Shown: positions 1 to 9,504, counted from the first letter of the stretch. The stretch: 64,000 nt of DNA from CAUPWF01 sp036656615 (GCA_036656615.1 JAVXHY010000009.1:11538-75537), one strand, 5' to 3'. Translations and numbers: made by a program. Notes: a model not told the origin generated them from the letters alone.

Positions 1-1
1 A

Positions 2-1348
2 AAGAATGTAGATTTACTCCATGAATCGATTATGCCGGCACTTACAAGGCTGGCTGTACCGATTATGGCTACATCATTGGTTCAGATGGCTTATAATCTG
101 ACGGATATGTTGTGGATAGGAAGATTAGGCGCGGGAGCGGTAACTGCTGTAGGAACGGCTGGACTTTATATATGGATGTCCCAGGGCGTCATTGATTTGG
201 CTAGAATTGGTGGGCAGGTGAAAGTATCCCAATCTTTGGGATGCCAAGATAAGCAGGAGGCTAGTCAGTTTGCAAAAGGTGCACTTCAAATTGGTATGGT
301 TCTGGCTCTTTTGTTTGGAATGCTCTCTTTATTTGGGGCAGGACCACTGATTGGTTTCTTTGGACTTAGATCCCAGCAGATTATTCTAGATTCTATGCGT
401 TATCTTCAGATTACAGGGGGCGCGATTATATTTTCCTTTTTAAATGCGGTTTTGACTGGGATTTTGGCTGCTGAAGGAGACAGTAAAACTTCATTTAAGG
501 TAAATGTAGTGGGTCTTATTTCCAACATTGTAATGGATCCGGTCCTTATTTTTGGATTGGGTCCTTTTCCAAGGATGGGAGTAGAAGGTGCAGCAATTGC
601 TACGGTAGGTGCTCAAATTGTGGTAACACTGCTATTTGTGATAGCGGTGAGAAATGATAAAATTATTTTTGACAAATTTCGGTTATTTACAAAGACTCCT
701 TTTCGTCATATTAGGGGAATTGTGCAGATTGGTCTGCCTGCAGCCATGCAGAAGATTCTGATGGCTGGTATTTCTATGATACTTACGCGCTTAGTGGCAA
801 GCTGGGGCGATACGGCGGTGGCAGTCCAGCGCGTAGGGAGTCAGATTGAATCAATTTCTTGGATGACTGCAGAGGGCTTTGGAGTGTCCATTAATTCCTT
901 TACTGGTCAAAATTATGGAGCTAGACAATATCAACGTGTAAAAAGCGGATATTTAGCAGCTGTGAAAATCATGACTTTATGGGGGATTTTTACTACAGCT
1001 GTGTTAATTTTTTTATCAGTTCCTATATTTCGAGTATTTATCGCAGAACCGGAAGTACTGGCGGCAGGAAGTGACTATTTGAAAATCTTAGGAGTTTCCC
1101 AGCTTTTTATGTGCATTGAAATATTAACCATAGGTGCATTTGCAGGACTTGGCAAGACGATGCTGTCTTCCGTCATCAGTACCATTCTTATGGTGTTGCG
1201 AATCCCGCTGGCAGTAGTACTTTCAGCTACCGCGTTGGGGCTAAATGGAATATGGTGGTCCATTACATTGTCCAGTATGTTAAAGGGAATTCTCTTCTTA
1301 GGCTTCTATATGAGGACGCTTAGGAAATTAAATAAAGAAGATAAATAG
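2..1348 (+). CDS. MATE family efflux transporter (5' end cut by window)
   Basis: Multidrug and toxin extrusion type membrane antiporter, expected to expel drugs or metabolites using Na+ or H+. About 12 hydrophobic segments are visible. The start of the family pattern, SLVQMAYNLTDMLWIGRLG, matches the first helix and the conserved loop that follows it. The first ATG in the window is at 32, but the frame stays open back to base 2 and encodes NVDLLHESI, which fits the short cytoplasmic lead-in of MATE proteins. The true start is therefore probably upstream of the window and the ATG at 32 is an internal Met. The C-terminus is complete, ending in a charged tail. The substrate cannot be read from sequence. 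Confidence 0.9.
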   Translation, partial: KNVDLLHESIMPALTRLAVPIMATSLVQMAYNLTDMLWIGRLGAGAVTAVGTAGLYIWMSQGVIDLARIGGQVKVSQSLGCQDKQEASQFAKGALQIGMVLALLFGMLSLFGAGPLIGFFGLRSQQIILDSMRYLQITGGAIIFSFLNAVLTGILAAEGDSKTSFKVNVVGLISNIVMDPVLIFGLGPFPRMGVEGAAIATVGAQIVVTLLFVIAVRNDKIIFDKFRLFTKTPFRHIRGIVQIGLPAAMQKILMAGISMILTRLVASWGDTAVAVQRVGSQIESISWMTAEGFGVSINSFTGQNYGARQYQRVKSGYLAAVKIMTLWGIFTTAVLIFLSVPIFRVFIAEPEVLAAGSDYLKILGVSQLFMCIEILTIGAFAGLGKTMLSSVISTILMVLRIPLAVVLSATALGLNGIWWSITLSSMLKGILFLGFYMRTLRKLNKEDK

Positions 1349-1403
1349 GGATCAGACTAGTGAATTCTGAATGTAAGATATAACGAAAGGAAAAGAACCG
1401 CTT

Positions 1404-1877
1404 ATGAGAAGAAACGATAGAGCAGTCATAGATATGGAGTCAATTTGTGATATTTTAGATCAATGTCATGTATTTAGAATAGCAGTCTCGGTGGATAATG
1501 AACCTTATATTGTTCCATTGAATTTCGGTTATTTGTACACGGAACATGGTTTGGAATTATATTTTCATTGTGCAAAAGAAGGAAAAAAGTTGGATATGAT
1601 TAGGCAAAATCCAAATGTATGTTTTGAAATGGATTGTAATCATAAATTAGTACCGGCAGATATTGCTTGTGGATATGGCTTTTATTTTCAAAGTATCGTT
1701 GGAATGGGTCAAGTAGAATTAATAGAAGAAAATGAGAGCAAAAAAAATATCCTTCACATTTTAATGAAGCATCAGACCGGAAAGAATTTTATTTTCACAG
1801 ATCAACAGGTGGCACATGTTATGGTATGTAAAATAAAGGTAATGTCGGTTTCTGCGAAACAACGAATGCCGGAATAA
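1404..1877 (+). CDS. NimA-like pyridoxamine 5'-phosphate oxidase family flavoprotein
   Basis: A 157-aa split-barrel FMN-binding protein of the NimA/pyridoxamine-phosphate-oxidase superfamily. The opening MRRNDRAV and the later blocks PYIVPLNFGY, LYFHCAKEGKK and NPNVCFEMD are typical of the NimA-like group, some members of which reduce nitroimidazoles. An AAAGGA site precedes the ATG by a normal distance. It lies between the MATE gene and the lantibiotic cassette with separate spacing. Family membership is well supported; nitroimidazole resistance itself is not shown, since most homologues in anaerobes have no demonstrated substrate. Confidence 0.85.
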   Translation: MRRNDRAVIDMESICDILDQCHVFRIAVSVDNEPYIVPLNFGYLYTEHGLELYFHCAKEGKKLDMIRQNPNVCFEMDCNHKLVPADIACGYGFYFQSIVGMGQVELIEENESKKNILHILMKHQTGKNFIFTDQQVAHVMVCKIKVMSVSAKQRMPE

Positions 1878-1961
1878 GAACTATTGAAATATAGTTTTAC
1901 TTATAGAATCTTTATATATGTTTGTTATCCTTTTTTTATCAAAGAAAGAAAGGAGCATTTT

Positions 1962-2666
1962 ATGCAAACATTATTGACGACAAAGAACCTATGCAAAGAC
2001 TATAAAAAGCAAAAGGCAAATCAAAATATTTCGATTTCTGTTGCAGAGAATTCGGTATATGGTCTTCTTGGACCCAATGGAGCTGGAAAATCTACACTGC
2101 TGAAAATCTTGACTGGGATGACTGCGCCGACTTCGGGAGAAATCTATTTTAAAGGAAAGCCTTGGAACCGTCAAATTTTACGGTCTATAGGTGCCTTGAT
2201 CGAGGCACCTCCAATTTATGAAAATCTAACGGCAATGGAAAACCTAAAGGTACGAACATTGCTTTATGGTCTTCCAGATAGTTCCATCCACCAGGCTTTG
2301 GAAACGGTGGCACTTACTAATACAGGGAAAAAAAGAGCTGGTCATTTTTCTATGGGAATGAAGCAGCGGCTTGGAATTGCTATGGCTTTGCTCAACCACC
2401 CTAAGCTTTTGATCTTAGACGAACCTACAAATGGACTTGACCCGATTGGAATTGGGGAGCTGCGGGAGTTGATTCGTTCTTTTCCAAAACAAGGAATTAC
2501 AGTGATTCTTTCTAGCCATATTTTATCCGAGGTGGAGCAAATTGCTGACCATATTGGTATCATTGCAAATGGAACCCTTTGGTATGAAGATCGAATGGAA
2601 GCAACTAGTAATTTGGAAGACCTGTTTATGGGAGTAATCAGAAAGGCTGGTGTGGAACATGATTAA
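1962..2666 (+). CDS. Lantibiotic self-protection ABC transporter, ATP-binding subunit (SpaF/MutF type)
   Basis: ATPase of a three-part lantibiotic immunity exporter that removes lantibiotic from the membrane. Walker A is GPNGAGKST, the signature is FSMGMKQR rather than LSGGQ (usual for the BcrA/SpaF group), and Walker B is LLILDEPTNGLDP, followed by SSHILSEVEQI. The frame is open from 1884, but the AGAAAGGAG at 1946-1954 sits just before the ATG at 1962, giving 234 aa, the family size. It overlaps the permease gene at its 3' end, so the pair is translationally coupled. Two permeases and a response regulator/kinase follow, the order found in lantibiotic immunity loci. Confidence 0.92.
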   Translation: MQTLLTTKNLCKDYKKQKANQNISISVAENSVYGLLGPNGAGKSTLLKILTGMTAPTSGEIYFKGKPWNRQILRSIGALIEAPPIYENLTAMENLKVRTLLYGLPDSSIHQALETVALTNTGKKRAGHFSMGMKQRLGIAMALLNHPKLLILDEPTNGLDPIGIGELRELIRSFPKQGITVILSSHILSEVEQIADHIGIIANGTLWYEDRMEATSNLEDLFMGVIRKAGVEHD

Positions 2667-3381
2667 TTTCGTGAAATCAGAATTGCTCAAACAAAGGCAT
2701 AGTTTCAATCGAATGTTACTATGGCTTGCTCCAATTCTTACTCTTTTGCTGGCTCTTGCTATGATGGGTGGCAGTAATCTGCAAAATGGTGCTTATAATT
2801 GGTGGTACACTGTTTTACTTCCAGGAAGCTTTACTATATTTTCTGCCTTTACAATAGCAAGGGAACGAAAAAGAAATCGACATGGTCTCTTTGGTGTAGT
2901 GGTACAAAAGAGTAGACTATGGCTTGCACAGATTATAGTGGGTATATTATTTTTGCTGGTATCCTGTATCATTTTTTTTGTGGGAGGTACTTTTTTGGGT
3001 TTTCTATTTGGGGAGACAATCAACTGGATGTCTTGTCTTACAGGAAGTCTACTGCTGGTGATTACGTTCGCTTGGCAAATCCCCCTGTGGATGTGTGTGA
3101 CAGAGCTGATGGGTACGGTTACCACAATTTTGCTTAGTATGGTGTGCAACTCAGGGATTGCGGTCATCTGTGCGGCAGAAAGCTATTGGTGGATTCCCTT
3201 TTCCATACCTGCACGATTGATGTGTCCCATCATTGGTGTCTTACCAAATGGTCTTTGGGTAGAAGCGGGAAGTCCAATGGAACATAGTAATGTGATTCTA
3301 CCGGGGATTATGATTACAGCTGCCCTTTTGATGGTGTTTACCATTGTGACTACATTGTGGTTTCAAAAGAGGGAGGTGTAA
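2659..3381 (+). CDS. Lantibiotic immunity ABC transporter permease, MutE/EpiE type
   Basis: About 240 aa with six hydrophobic segments, the first permease of the immunity exporter. The N-terminus MINFVKSELLKQRHSF is a typical cytoplasmic lead-in for this family, followed by a first membrane helix at about residues 16-36. The start ATG overlaps the end of the ATPase gene by 8 bases; an in-frame GTG at 2650 is possible but less likely because its spacing to the GAAAGG site is too short. Function is assigned by sequence character and by position between the ATPase and the second permease. Confidence 0.85.
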   Translation: MINFVKSELLKQRHSFNRMLLWLAPILTLLLALAMMGGSNLQNGAYNWWYTVLLPGSFTIFSAFTIARERKRNRHGLFGVVVQKSRLWLAQIIVGILFLLVSCIIFFVGGTFLGFLFGETINWMSCLTGSLLLVITFAWQIPLWMCVTELMGTVTTILLSMVCNSGIAVICAAESYWWIPFSIPARLMCPIIGVLPNGLWVEAGSPMEHSNVILPGIMITAALLMVFTIVTTLWFQKREV

Positions 3382-3383
3382 GG

Positions 3384-4142
3384 ATGGGCAATTTTCGACG
3401 TAATATTCAAGCAGAAGTATATAAAATGATACATTCTGCATTATTGCCCTTTCATTTATTTATTCCCCTTTTATGTGCAGTAGTTTTCCTTGCATATTAT
3501 AGAATCTCTATTGTGAATGAAGTTCAAAAAGTGACTGGATATCTACAGGTATTAGCCATAGCATTTCCTTTTGTAATTGGGATCATTGGGGTGATGTCTT
3601 CAGAGCAAGAACATCAAGCGGGTTCTTTTCAAATGGTTCTTTTTACCGCCGGGAGGAAACAAGTTCCACATTGGAGTAAGCTTCTAGTTTTGCTGTTGCT
3701 TGGATTAGGGTCTTCACTTATGGCAGCCTTGGGATTTGGTATTGCTTTTTGGGGGATGGGAAATACACTGCTGCCCATTTCTTTTTATCTCAAAGCGGGG
3801 ATACTTTTATTCATTGCAAATCTGCCATTATACATAGCAACCTATATGATTTGTTATGCTTTTGGTAAGGGAACTGGCATATTGTTTGGTATAGTGGGCA
3901 GCCTGCTTTCTGCACTGCTTTTGACGGGTCTTGGGGATAGGATTTGGCCATTCTTACCATGGAGTATAGGGGAGCATTTCTGCTCCATTCTTGTAGAAAG
4001 TGAAAGGAGAAAAACTAATTTTCTTGAAATGGCAGGTGTAAAAAGTGGACTTTTATTTCTATTGATTTTTAGTTTTGTGCTTTTACTTATTCTTCATCTA
4101 TGGGCTTTGAAATGGGAAGGGCGAAACGAGGAAATGGATTAA
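3384..4142 (+). CDS. Lantibiotic immunity ABC transporter permease, MutG/SpaG type
   Basis: A 252-aa permease with six predicted membrane helices, the second membrane half of the immunity exporter. GGGAGG at 3371-3376 lies at ideal distance from the ATG at 3384, so the longer GTG-initiated frame from 3357 is rejected. The stop of the preceding permease (3381) is two bases away, indicating one operon. No lanthipeptide precursor or LanB/LanC/LanM gene is visible in this window, so the cassette probably protects against peptides made by other bacteria. Confidence 0.85.
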   Translation: MGNFRRNIQAEVYKMIHSALLPFHLFIPLLCAVVFLAYYRISIVNEVQKVTGYLQVLAIAFPFVIGIIGVMSSEQEHQAGSFQMVLFTAGRKQVPHWSKLLVLLLLGLGSSLMAALGFGIAFWGMGNTLLPISFYLKAGILLFIANLPLYIATYMICYAFGKGTGILFGIVGSLLSALLLTGLGDRIWPFLPWSIGEHFCSILVESERRKTNFLEMAGVKSGLLFLLIFSFVLLLILHLWALKWEGRNEEMD

Positions 4143-4160
4143 AATCAAAGGAGGGATTAA

Positions 4161-4820
4161 ATGGATAAGATTCTTGTTATAGATGATGAAGCAGATATCT
4201 GTAAACTAATTGAACATACACTTACAAGGGACGGATACCAAGTCACTTGTAAGAATAGTGCAGTGGGTCTGACCGGGAATGATTTAAAGCCTTATGACCT
4301 TGTTCTATTGGATGTCATGATGCCAAAGATGGATGGATTCTCTTTTTGTCGTGAGATTAGAAGGGAAGTGGATGCGCCTATTCTATTTTTGACGGCAAGG
4401 ACAATGGATCAAGATCTTGTGGAGGGACTTTCTCTAGGAGCAGATGATTATATCAAAAAACCATTTAGTCTTTCTGAATTACGGGCCAGAGTGTCGGCTC
4501 ATTTGCGCAGAGAACATCGTGAACACCACCAAATGCTTCGCGCAGGGAATGTACGTTTTGATTTGTCTGAAAAGAAATTATTGATAGAAGAAGAGCCACT
4601 GGCTTTGACGAAAAGTGAATATGAGATCTGTGAACTGCTTGTACGAAATAAAGGACAGGTTTTCACCTTGGAAGCTATTCTAGAGCAGATTTTTGGATTT
4701 GATTCGGAAAGCGATATTGGAGCAATTCGTGTTCACGTAAAGAATATTCGTGCAAAATTTCCGACAAACCATTGCTGTCCGATTGAAACGGTATGGGGAA
4801 TGGGGTACACATGGAAATGA
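4161..4820 (+). CDS. OmpR/PhoB-family response regulator of the lantibiotic cassette
   Basis: A 219-aa regulator with an N-terminal receiver (acidic pair D8/D9, phospho-acceptor D51 in LVLLDVMMP, LTAR, and the lysine in YIKKPF) and a C-terminal winged helix ending in ETVWGMGYTWK. That ending is the usual OmpR-type wing, with RVHVKNIRAKF as recognition region. AAAGGAGGG precedes the ATG. It sits immediately behind the immunity transporter and overlaps the kinase gene, the arrangement of NisR/SpaR-like systems, so it most likely activates the upstream ABC genes when a lantibiotic is sensed. Confidence 0.92.
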   Translation: MDKILVIDDEADICKLIEHTLTRDGYQVTCKNSAVGLTGNDLKPYDLVLLDVMMPKMDGFSFCREIRREVDAPILFLTARTMDQDLVEGLSLGADDYIKKPFSLSELRARVSAHLRREHREHHQMLRAGNVRFDLSEKKLLIEEEPLALTKSEYEICELLVRNKGQVFTLEAILEQIFGFDSESDIGAIRVHVKNIRAKFPTNHCCPIETVWGMGYTWK

Positions 4821-6175
4821 AAAAGACAGTATCTTTATCTATATTATTTATGCGATATCTGGTGGTATTTTGTTTTGTTATTATTATAGAGTTCGGGATT
4901 GTTCTACTTAGCTTTTATTATGCACTCCAAAATGGCATCATTCGACCTGCCAATTACTCTGAACAAGTGATTAACAATGTGGAAAGTCAATTGACAGGAA
5001 ATGAAACCTTTGATCCATCCTTAATTCCTTTTCCCTGTACTTATGTTCTGTTTGACCAAGATCTTCATGTACAAAGCAGTAATATGTCTTCCAAACAGAT
5101 AGGAGATATAACAGAAGTCTTATCATCAGGAGAGGGGGCACTATCTCAAAACCAATACAAGTATTTGGAACGTAATCAAGGATGTCCTCTTATCATAAAA
5201 TATGATATACAGGCCCATTTTGCAGATTCCAGGCTACACAAATTATTTCCCAAACCGGAATGGGGGGTATTAATTCTATTATTTACATGGATGATTATAA
5301 CGGGGATTCTTATTGCTTTTCAATTTAGCAAAAAATTAAAAAAGGAACTGACTCCCCTTGCACAGGCAACAGATGAAATCAAACAAAAGAATCTAGAATT
5401 TGAAATCGCTCATACGCATATTCGAGAGTTTCATACAATTTTACAATCCATAGATGAATTAAAATCTGCATTATCAAGTTCTTTAAAAGAACAATGGGAG
5501 ATGGAGCGTCATAAAAACTTTCAATTGTCAGCCATTATACACGATGTGAAAACACCATTGACTATCATCAAAGGCAATACAGAATTATTGCTTGAATCCA
5601 ATCCATCAAAAGAGGATGAAAAGCTATTGAGATATATTCAAACAGGTTCTGATAAAATTGAAAATTATATGAGTCTTTTGATGACTACAGCATCTCAGTT
5701 AGAAGAACAGATTATAAAAAAAGATACATTTTCTGTTTCAAAGTTCATTATGGAGATAGAAAAAGAAGGACAAGCACTTTGCAAAATAAAACATCTTGTT
5801 CTGTGTGTAGAATGCATAGGAGTGCCAGAAACTTTTTATGGAGATGCAGAGCTGATTGGCAGGGCAGTTTTAAATATCCTGGATAATGCAGCAGAGTATT
5901 CTCCTATAGGTGGCAATATTGATTTTAAAATTGTTGGAAGGGATCATGTATTATCCTTTATCATAATAGACAATGGGAAAGGATTTACTTCATATGGGCT
6001 TAAAAACGCTGCCGTCGAATTCTATAGTGAACAAACAGAGCGATCGGGGAAACATTATGGTCTTGGTCTATCGATTGCAAAGACTATTGCAGAACTACAC
6101 GATGGACAACTGAAAATCACAAATAGGAAACAAAATAACGGAGCAGTAGTGTTACTTCAAATTGGATCAAAATGA
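4811..6175 (+). CDS. Sensor histidine kinase of the lantibiotic cassette
   Basis: A 454-aa membrane kinase: helix at about residues 8-32, an extracytoplasmic domain of about 110 residues, second helix at about 150-172, linker, dimerisation domain with phospho-His H244 in SAIIHDVKTPLT, and an ATPase domain with the N box LNILDNAAEYS, DNGKGF and GLGLSIAK. The frame opens at 4793, but the ATG at 4811 (or 4817, overlapping the regulator stop) is a better start. It is coupled to the response regulator. By analogy with NisK/SpaK it should sense an extracellular peptide; the ligand is unknown. Confidence 0.9.
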   Translation: MEMKKTVSLSILFMRYLVVFCFVIIIEFGIVLLSFYYALQNGIIRPANYSEQVINNVESQLTGNETFDPSLIPFPCTYVLFDQDLHVQSSNMSSKQIGDITEVLSSGEGALSQNQYKYLERNQGCPLIIKYDIQAHFADSRLHKLFPKPEWGVLILLFTWMIITGILIAFQFSKKLKKELTPLAQATDEIKQKNLEFEIAHTHIREFHTILQSIDELKSALSSSLKEQWEMERHKNFQLSAIIHDVKTPLTIIKGNTELLLESNPSKEDEKLLRYIQTGSDKIENYMSLLMTTASQLEEQIIKKDTFSVSKFIMEIEKEGQALCKIKHLVLCVECIGVPETFYGDAELIGRAVLNILDNAAEYSPIGGNIDFKIVGRDHVLSFIIIDNGKGFTSYGLKNAAVEFYSEQTERSGKHYGLGLSIAKTIAELHDGQLKITNRKQNNGAVVLLQIGSK

Positions 6176-6216
6176 TGCGGTGGTGTTAAAGCATTGGCTT
6201 AAGCTAGCAGCAAAGG

Positions 6217-6423
6217 GTGACAAAAGTGGTAATTGAAGCACTGGAACGTATTAATATAGAATTTCATAAAACGATTGTAATGGTTACTCACGATCCACAG
6301 ATTGCCAGTCATTGTAAGCGAATCATATTCTTAAAAGATGGTGAAGTCTTAGATAGTATCAAAAAAATGGGAAGTCAAAATGAATTTTATAAAGAAATAC
6401 TTAACAGAATGGAAGAATTATAG
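6217..6423 (+). pseudogene. 3' remnant of an ABC transporter ATPase (BceA/MacB-like)
   Basis: Only the last 68 codons of an ABC ATPase are present. VVIEALERINIEFHKTIVMVTHDPQIASHCKRI is the switch-His region (H in VTHD) and helix that follows Walker B; LKDGEVLDSI is the usual C-terminal strand. Walker A, signature and Walker B are missing, and there is a stop in frame just upstream at 6205. This looks like the 3' end of a BceAB/MacB-type ATPase fused to the lantibiotic cassette by deletion. A peptide could start at the GTG at 6217, but it would lack any ATP-binding core. Confidence 0.75.
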
Positions 6424-6435
6424 ATGCTTTTTCTT

Positions 6436-6472
6436 GGGCAGTGTCATTTAAAGTGACACTGCCCTTATTTTT
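6436..6472 (+). terminator. Intrinsic terminator of the lantibiotic immunity operon
   Basis: GGGCAGTGTCA (6436-6446) pairs perfectly with TGACACTGCCC (6454-6464) around a short loop and is followed by TTATTTTT. It lies 12 bases past the ABC remnant, ending plus-strand transcription before the convergent mgtA gene. There is no T-run on the opposite side, so it does not look bidirectional. Confidence 0.88.
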
Positions 6473-6490
6473 GCATGGTGGTAAATCATA

Positions 6491-9178
6491 CTACAACAAT
6501 TCCCCATATCTTTTTACAAATACCTTTTTGACCACGGTTGCCAATACCATATAGCAGAAAATTGTTACGATCAGGCATGGAAAATAGATAAGTGGAAGGT
6601 GCATCATGCAGAGCATATGACCAAGGGGTGTAAATGGAACAAGGGTTCCAACTGCAATACCACAAGTGGTAAGCAGTGTCAGCTGCCATGAGGCGCGACT
6701 TTGAATAAATGGGATTTTGGGAGTGCGAATCATGTGGATGACCAGTGTTTGGCTCCAAAGTGATTCTACAAACCAGCCAGTCTGAAATAACATGATAAAA
6801 CTGGCTTGTGCCATCGGGTCGAGGTTCTTAAAGAACCCACCAAACATCATGGGACAAATGAAAAAATACAGGACCACATATGTGGTGATATCAAATACCG
6901 AGCTAGTAGGTCCAATCCACAGCATAAATTTACTGATGGAGGAGGCGTCCCATTTGCGAGGCACTTTTAAATAATCCTTATCTACGTTATCCCACGGTAT
7001 AGTTAGACAAGAGATATCATAGATGAGGTTCAGTGCAAGAAGTTGGATAGGCAGCATAGGCAAAAATGGCAAAAATGCGCTTGCCGCTAGTACCGAAAAC
7101 ATATTGCCAAAATTAGAGCTTGCCGTCATTTTAATATACTTGATGATGTTGGCATAGGTCTTACGTCCCTCGATTACACCACGCTCTAGTACCATCAAAT
7201 CCTTTTTTAATAGGATGATGTTAGCCGTCTCCTTGGCAATGTCTACGGCAGTATCTACACTGATACCAACATCTGCCATTTTCATTGCCGATGCATCATT
7301 GATTCCATCCCCCATAAAGCCTACGGTGTGCCCATTTGCACGAAGCATGGTTACTACTCGTGCTTTTTGAGCTGGAGAAAGTTTGGCAAAGACATTTGCC
7401 TTTTCTACTATAACTTGTAACTGTTGATCGCTCATTTTTTCTAATTCACAACCGCATATTAAGTGTTCCACTGGGATACCTACTTGCTTGCAGATGCAAC
7501 GTGTCACCGCATCGTTATCGCCAGTTAAAATTTTGATAGATACACCATATTCCTGCAGGGTATGAATTGCCTTGGCGGTACTTTCTTTGGGTGGATCAAG
7601 AAATGCCAGATAGCCCATCAGCACCATATCAGCTTCATCCGCAATGGAAAACGTAGCAATAGGAGAAGGATTTGACTTTTGTGCAACAGCAAGTACACGC
7701 ATTCCCCTGGCATTGTAACAAGCTACGGTTTCCTGAATTTCTTTTTTAATCATATTTGTAATTGGTTCCACACGACCTTGATACTCCACTAAACTGCAGA
7801 TGGAAAGCATTTCCTCAACGGCACCTTTCGTAATCAGTTGTGTCTTGTCCTCTTTTTCAACCACGACACTCATACGACGTCGATTGAAATCAAAGGGAAT
7901 TTCATCTACTTTTCGGTAGCCATTCCACGCTTCGGTAAGAGACCGCTCATGGGCATACTGGATGACCGCAATGTCCATTAGGTTTTTTAATCCTGTTTGA
8001 TGAGAACTATTAATAAATGCATGGCGTAGGACACGCTCATTTTCCTTGCCATGGATATCAAGGGAATGGAGCAGAACTACTTTGTCTTGTGTCAGAGTTC
8101 CGGTTTTATCTGTACAAAGTACGTCCATTGCACCAAAGTTTTGAATGGCATTTAAATCTTTCACAATGACTTGATGTTTCGACATGGTCACTGCGCCCCG
8201 TGCAAGATTGGCAGAAACCAGCATGGGAAGCATTTCCGGAGTTAATCCCACTGCAACTGAGAGGGCAAACAGGAATGCATCCAGCCAATCACCTTTGGTA
8301 AAACCGTTGAGAAATAAGACAATTGGCACCATGACAAGCATGAATCGTATTAGTACCCACGATACTGAATTCACACCTTTTTCAAAGCTGGTTTGGGGTT
8401 TCTTTTCGGTGATATCTTGTGCTATTTCTCCAAAAAGTGTATCATCCCCCACCCCTATTACAATGGCAATTGCGGAGCCGCTTATTACGTTACTTCCCAT
8501 GAAAGCAAGATTTCGGCAATCTAATGGATTTTTTAAGGAACTACTTTCTGACAGCGTCAGCTTTTCTAGTGGATCGCTCTCTCCGGTGAGTGTGGACTGA
8601 CTGATAAATAAATCTTTGGCCTGCAAAATGCGTAAATCAGCAGGTACCATATCTCCAGCGGCCAGGTGAACAATGTCCCCCACTACCAGCTCACAGATGG
8701 GCATTTCCTGGCGTCCTTCTTTTCCCCGTTGTATGGAAATCGTGGTTTCTACCATGGCAGTAAGGCGTTCGGCAGCCTTACCAGAGCGGGATTCCTGTAC
8801 AAAGCGTAATAACCCACTGATGGTTACCATAGCAGTAATGATAATCACTGCGGTGGGGTCGCCCTCGCCGGGGGCAGCAATCACGACATCGGTGATCAGT
8901 GATACCATAGCCAGCGCAAATAGCACAAGGGTGAATGGATTTACAAAAGCTATGATTAACCGGTGTAATAAACTTAATTTCTTTTGATGAGTGATTTTAT
9001 TTTCCCCATAATGTTCCCTCATGGTATCTACCATTTGAGAATCGTAACCTTCATATCCGGTTGTATACTTAGAAAAGAGGACTGTTTCGTTGTTTGTTGC
9101 TGCCCATAAAAGGCGGGAATTTTGTTTATTCCGACGCACCAGGCGGTTGGAATAGTTTTTCGTTTTTTTCTTGTTCAT
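6491..9178 (-). CDS. mgtA: Magnesium-translocating P-type ATPase
   Basis: An 895-aa P3B-type ATPase that imports Mg2+. Visible are the N-terminal soluble segment with basic residues, TGES, the phosphorylation motif with D357 in CTDKTGTLTQDK, KGAVEEML in the nucleotide-binding domain, GDGINDASAMKMADVGIS in the hinge, and C-terminal membrane helices, all typical of MgtA/MgtB. AGGAGG lies before the ATG. Upstream on the same strand come a short ORF, a terminator, an M-box and a consensus promoter, so expression should rise when cell Mg2+ is low. The length matches the family and no key motif is missing. Confidence 0.96.
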   Translation of the reverse strand: MNKKKTKNYSNRLVRRNKQNSRLLWAATNNETVLFSKYTTGYEGYDSQMVDTMREHYGENKITHQKKLSLLHRLIIAFVNPFTLVLFALAMVSLITDVVIAAPGEGDPTAVIIITAMVTISGLLRFVQESRSGKAAERLTAMVETTISIQRGKEGRQEMPICELVVGDIVHLAAGDMVPADLRILQAKDLFISQSTLTGESDPLEKLTLSESSSLKNPLDCRNLAFMGSNVISGSAIAIVIGVGDDTLFGEIAQDITEKKPQTSFEKGVNSVSWVLIRFMLVMVPIVLFLNGFTKGDWLDAFLFALSVAVGLTPEMLPMLVSANLARGAVTMSKHQVIVKDLNAIQNFGAMDVLCTDKTGTLTQDKVVLLHSLDIHGKENERVLRHAFINSSHQTGLKNLMDIAVIQYAHERSLTEAWNGYRKVDEIPFDFNRRRMSVVVEKEDKTQLITKGAVEEMLSICSLVEYQGRVEPITNMIKKEIQETVACYNARGMRVLAVAQKSNPSPIATFSIADEADMVLMGYLAFLDPPKESTAKAIHTLQEYGVSIKILTGDNDAVTRCICKQVGIPVEHLICGCELEKMSDQQLQVIVEKANVFAKLSPAQKARVVTMLRANGHTVGFMGDGINDASAMKMADVGISVDTAVDIAKETANIILLKKDLMVLERGVIEGRKTYANIIKYIKMTASSNFGNMFSVLAASAFLPFLPMLPIQLLALNLIYDISCLTIPWDNVDKDYLKVPRKWDASSISKFMLWIGPTSSVFDITTYVVLYFFICPMMFGGFFKNLDPMAQASFIMLFQTGWFVESLWSQTLVIHMIRTPKIPFIQSRASWQLTLLTTCGIAVGTLVPFTPLGHMLCMMHLPLIYFPCLIVTIFCYMVLATVVKKVFVKRYGELL

Positions 9179-9234
9179 GTCAAATACCTCCTATTGATTG
9201 TTTGTTTCGGAAGCACGGCATAAAACACCGAAAT

Positions 9235-9339
9235 TTATAGGATATTAGTGAAAAAATCAGGCACGAAAGCAGCCAGCATTTTTTTCATTTGTCTTATTGG
9301 TTCCGGCGGGTTATTGCCGGTGCTACTTCCTTCGTCCAT
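9235..9339 (-). CDS. 34-codon leader ORF upstream of mgtA
   Basis: A short ORF with a very strong site (AGGAGGTG about 8 bases before ATG) encodes a peptide beginning MDEGSSTGNNPPEP and ending in a more hydrophobic stretch, LAAFVPDFFTNIL. Its stop is 56 bases before mgtA. The N-terminus is acidic and has the run PPEP, the sort of sequence known to weaken or stall ribosomes at low Mg2+ in the enterobacterial mgtA leader peptide MgtL. It may therefore be a regulatory leader peptide; alternatively it is a small protein co-expressed with and acting on MgtA. The ORF and its ribosome binding site are seen directly; the role is inferred. Confidence 0.65.
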   Translation of the reverse strand: MDEGSSTGNNPPEPIRQMKKMLAAFVPDFFTNIL

Positions 9340-9449
9340 GTTCTTTACACCTCCTGTTTTTGTAACATATCTATCATAAACCCCAATGGGGAGTAAATGT
9401 GCTCATTCATGCAAGCATGATTCGCTTACTATTATGGATAAAATGCAAA

Positions 9450-9488
9450 ATTCCCCTGTCAGCGTTCATAAAACGATGACAGGGGAAT
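9450..9488 (-). terminator. Riboswitch-controlled intrinsic terminator in the mgtA leader
   Basis: ATTCCCCTGTCA (9450-9461) and TGACAGGGGAAT (9477-9488) form a perfect 12-bp stem. Read on the minus strand, the stem is followed by TTTTGCATTTT. It lies between the M-box aptamer and the leader ORF/mgtA, so it is the probable expression platform: termination when Mg2+ is bound, read-through when it is not. Confidence 0.85.
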
Positions 9489-9504
9489 GAATACCCACAA
9501 AAAA

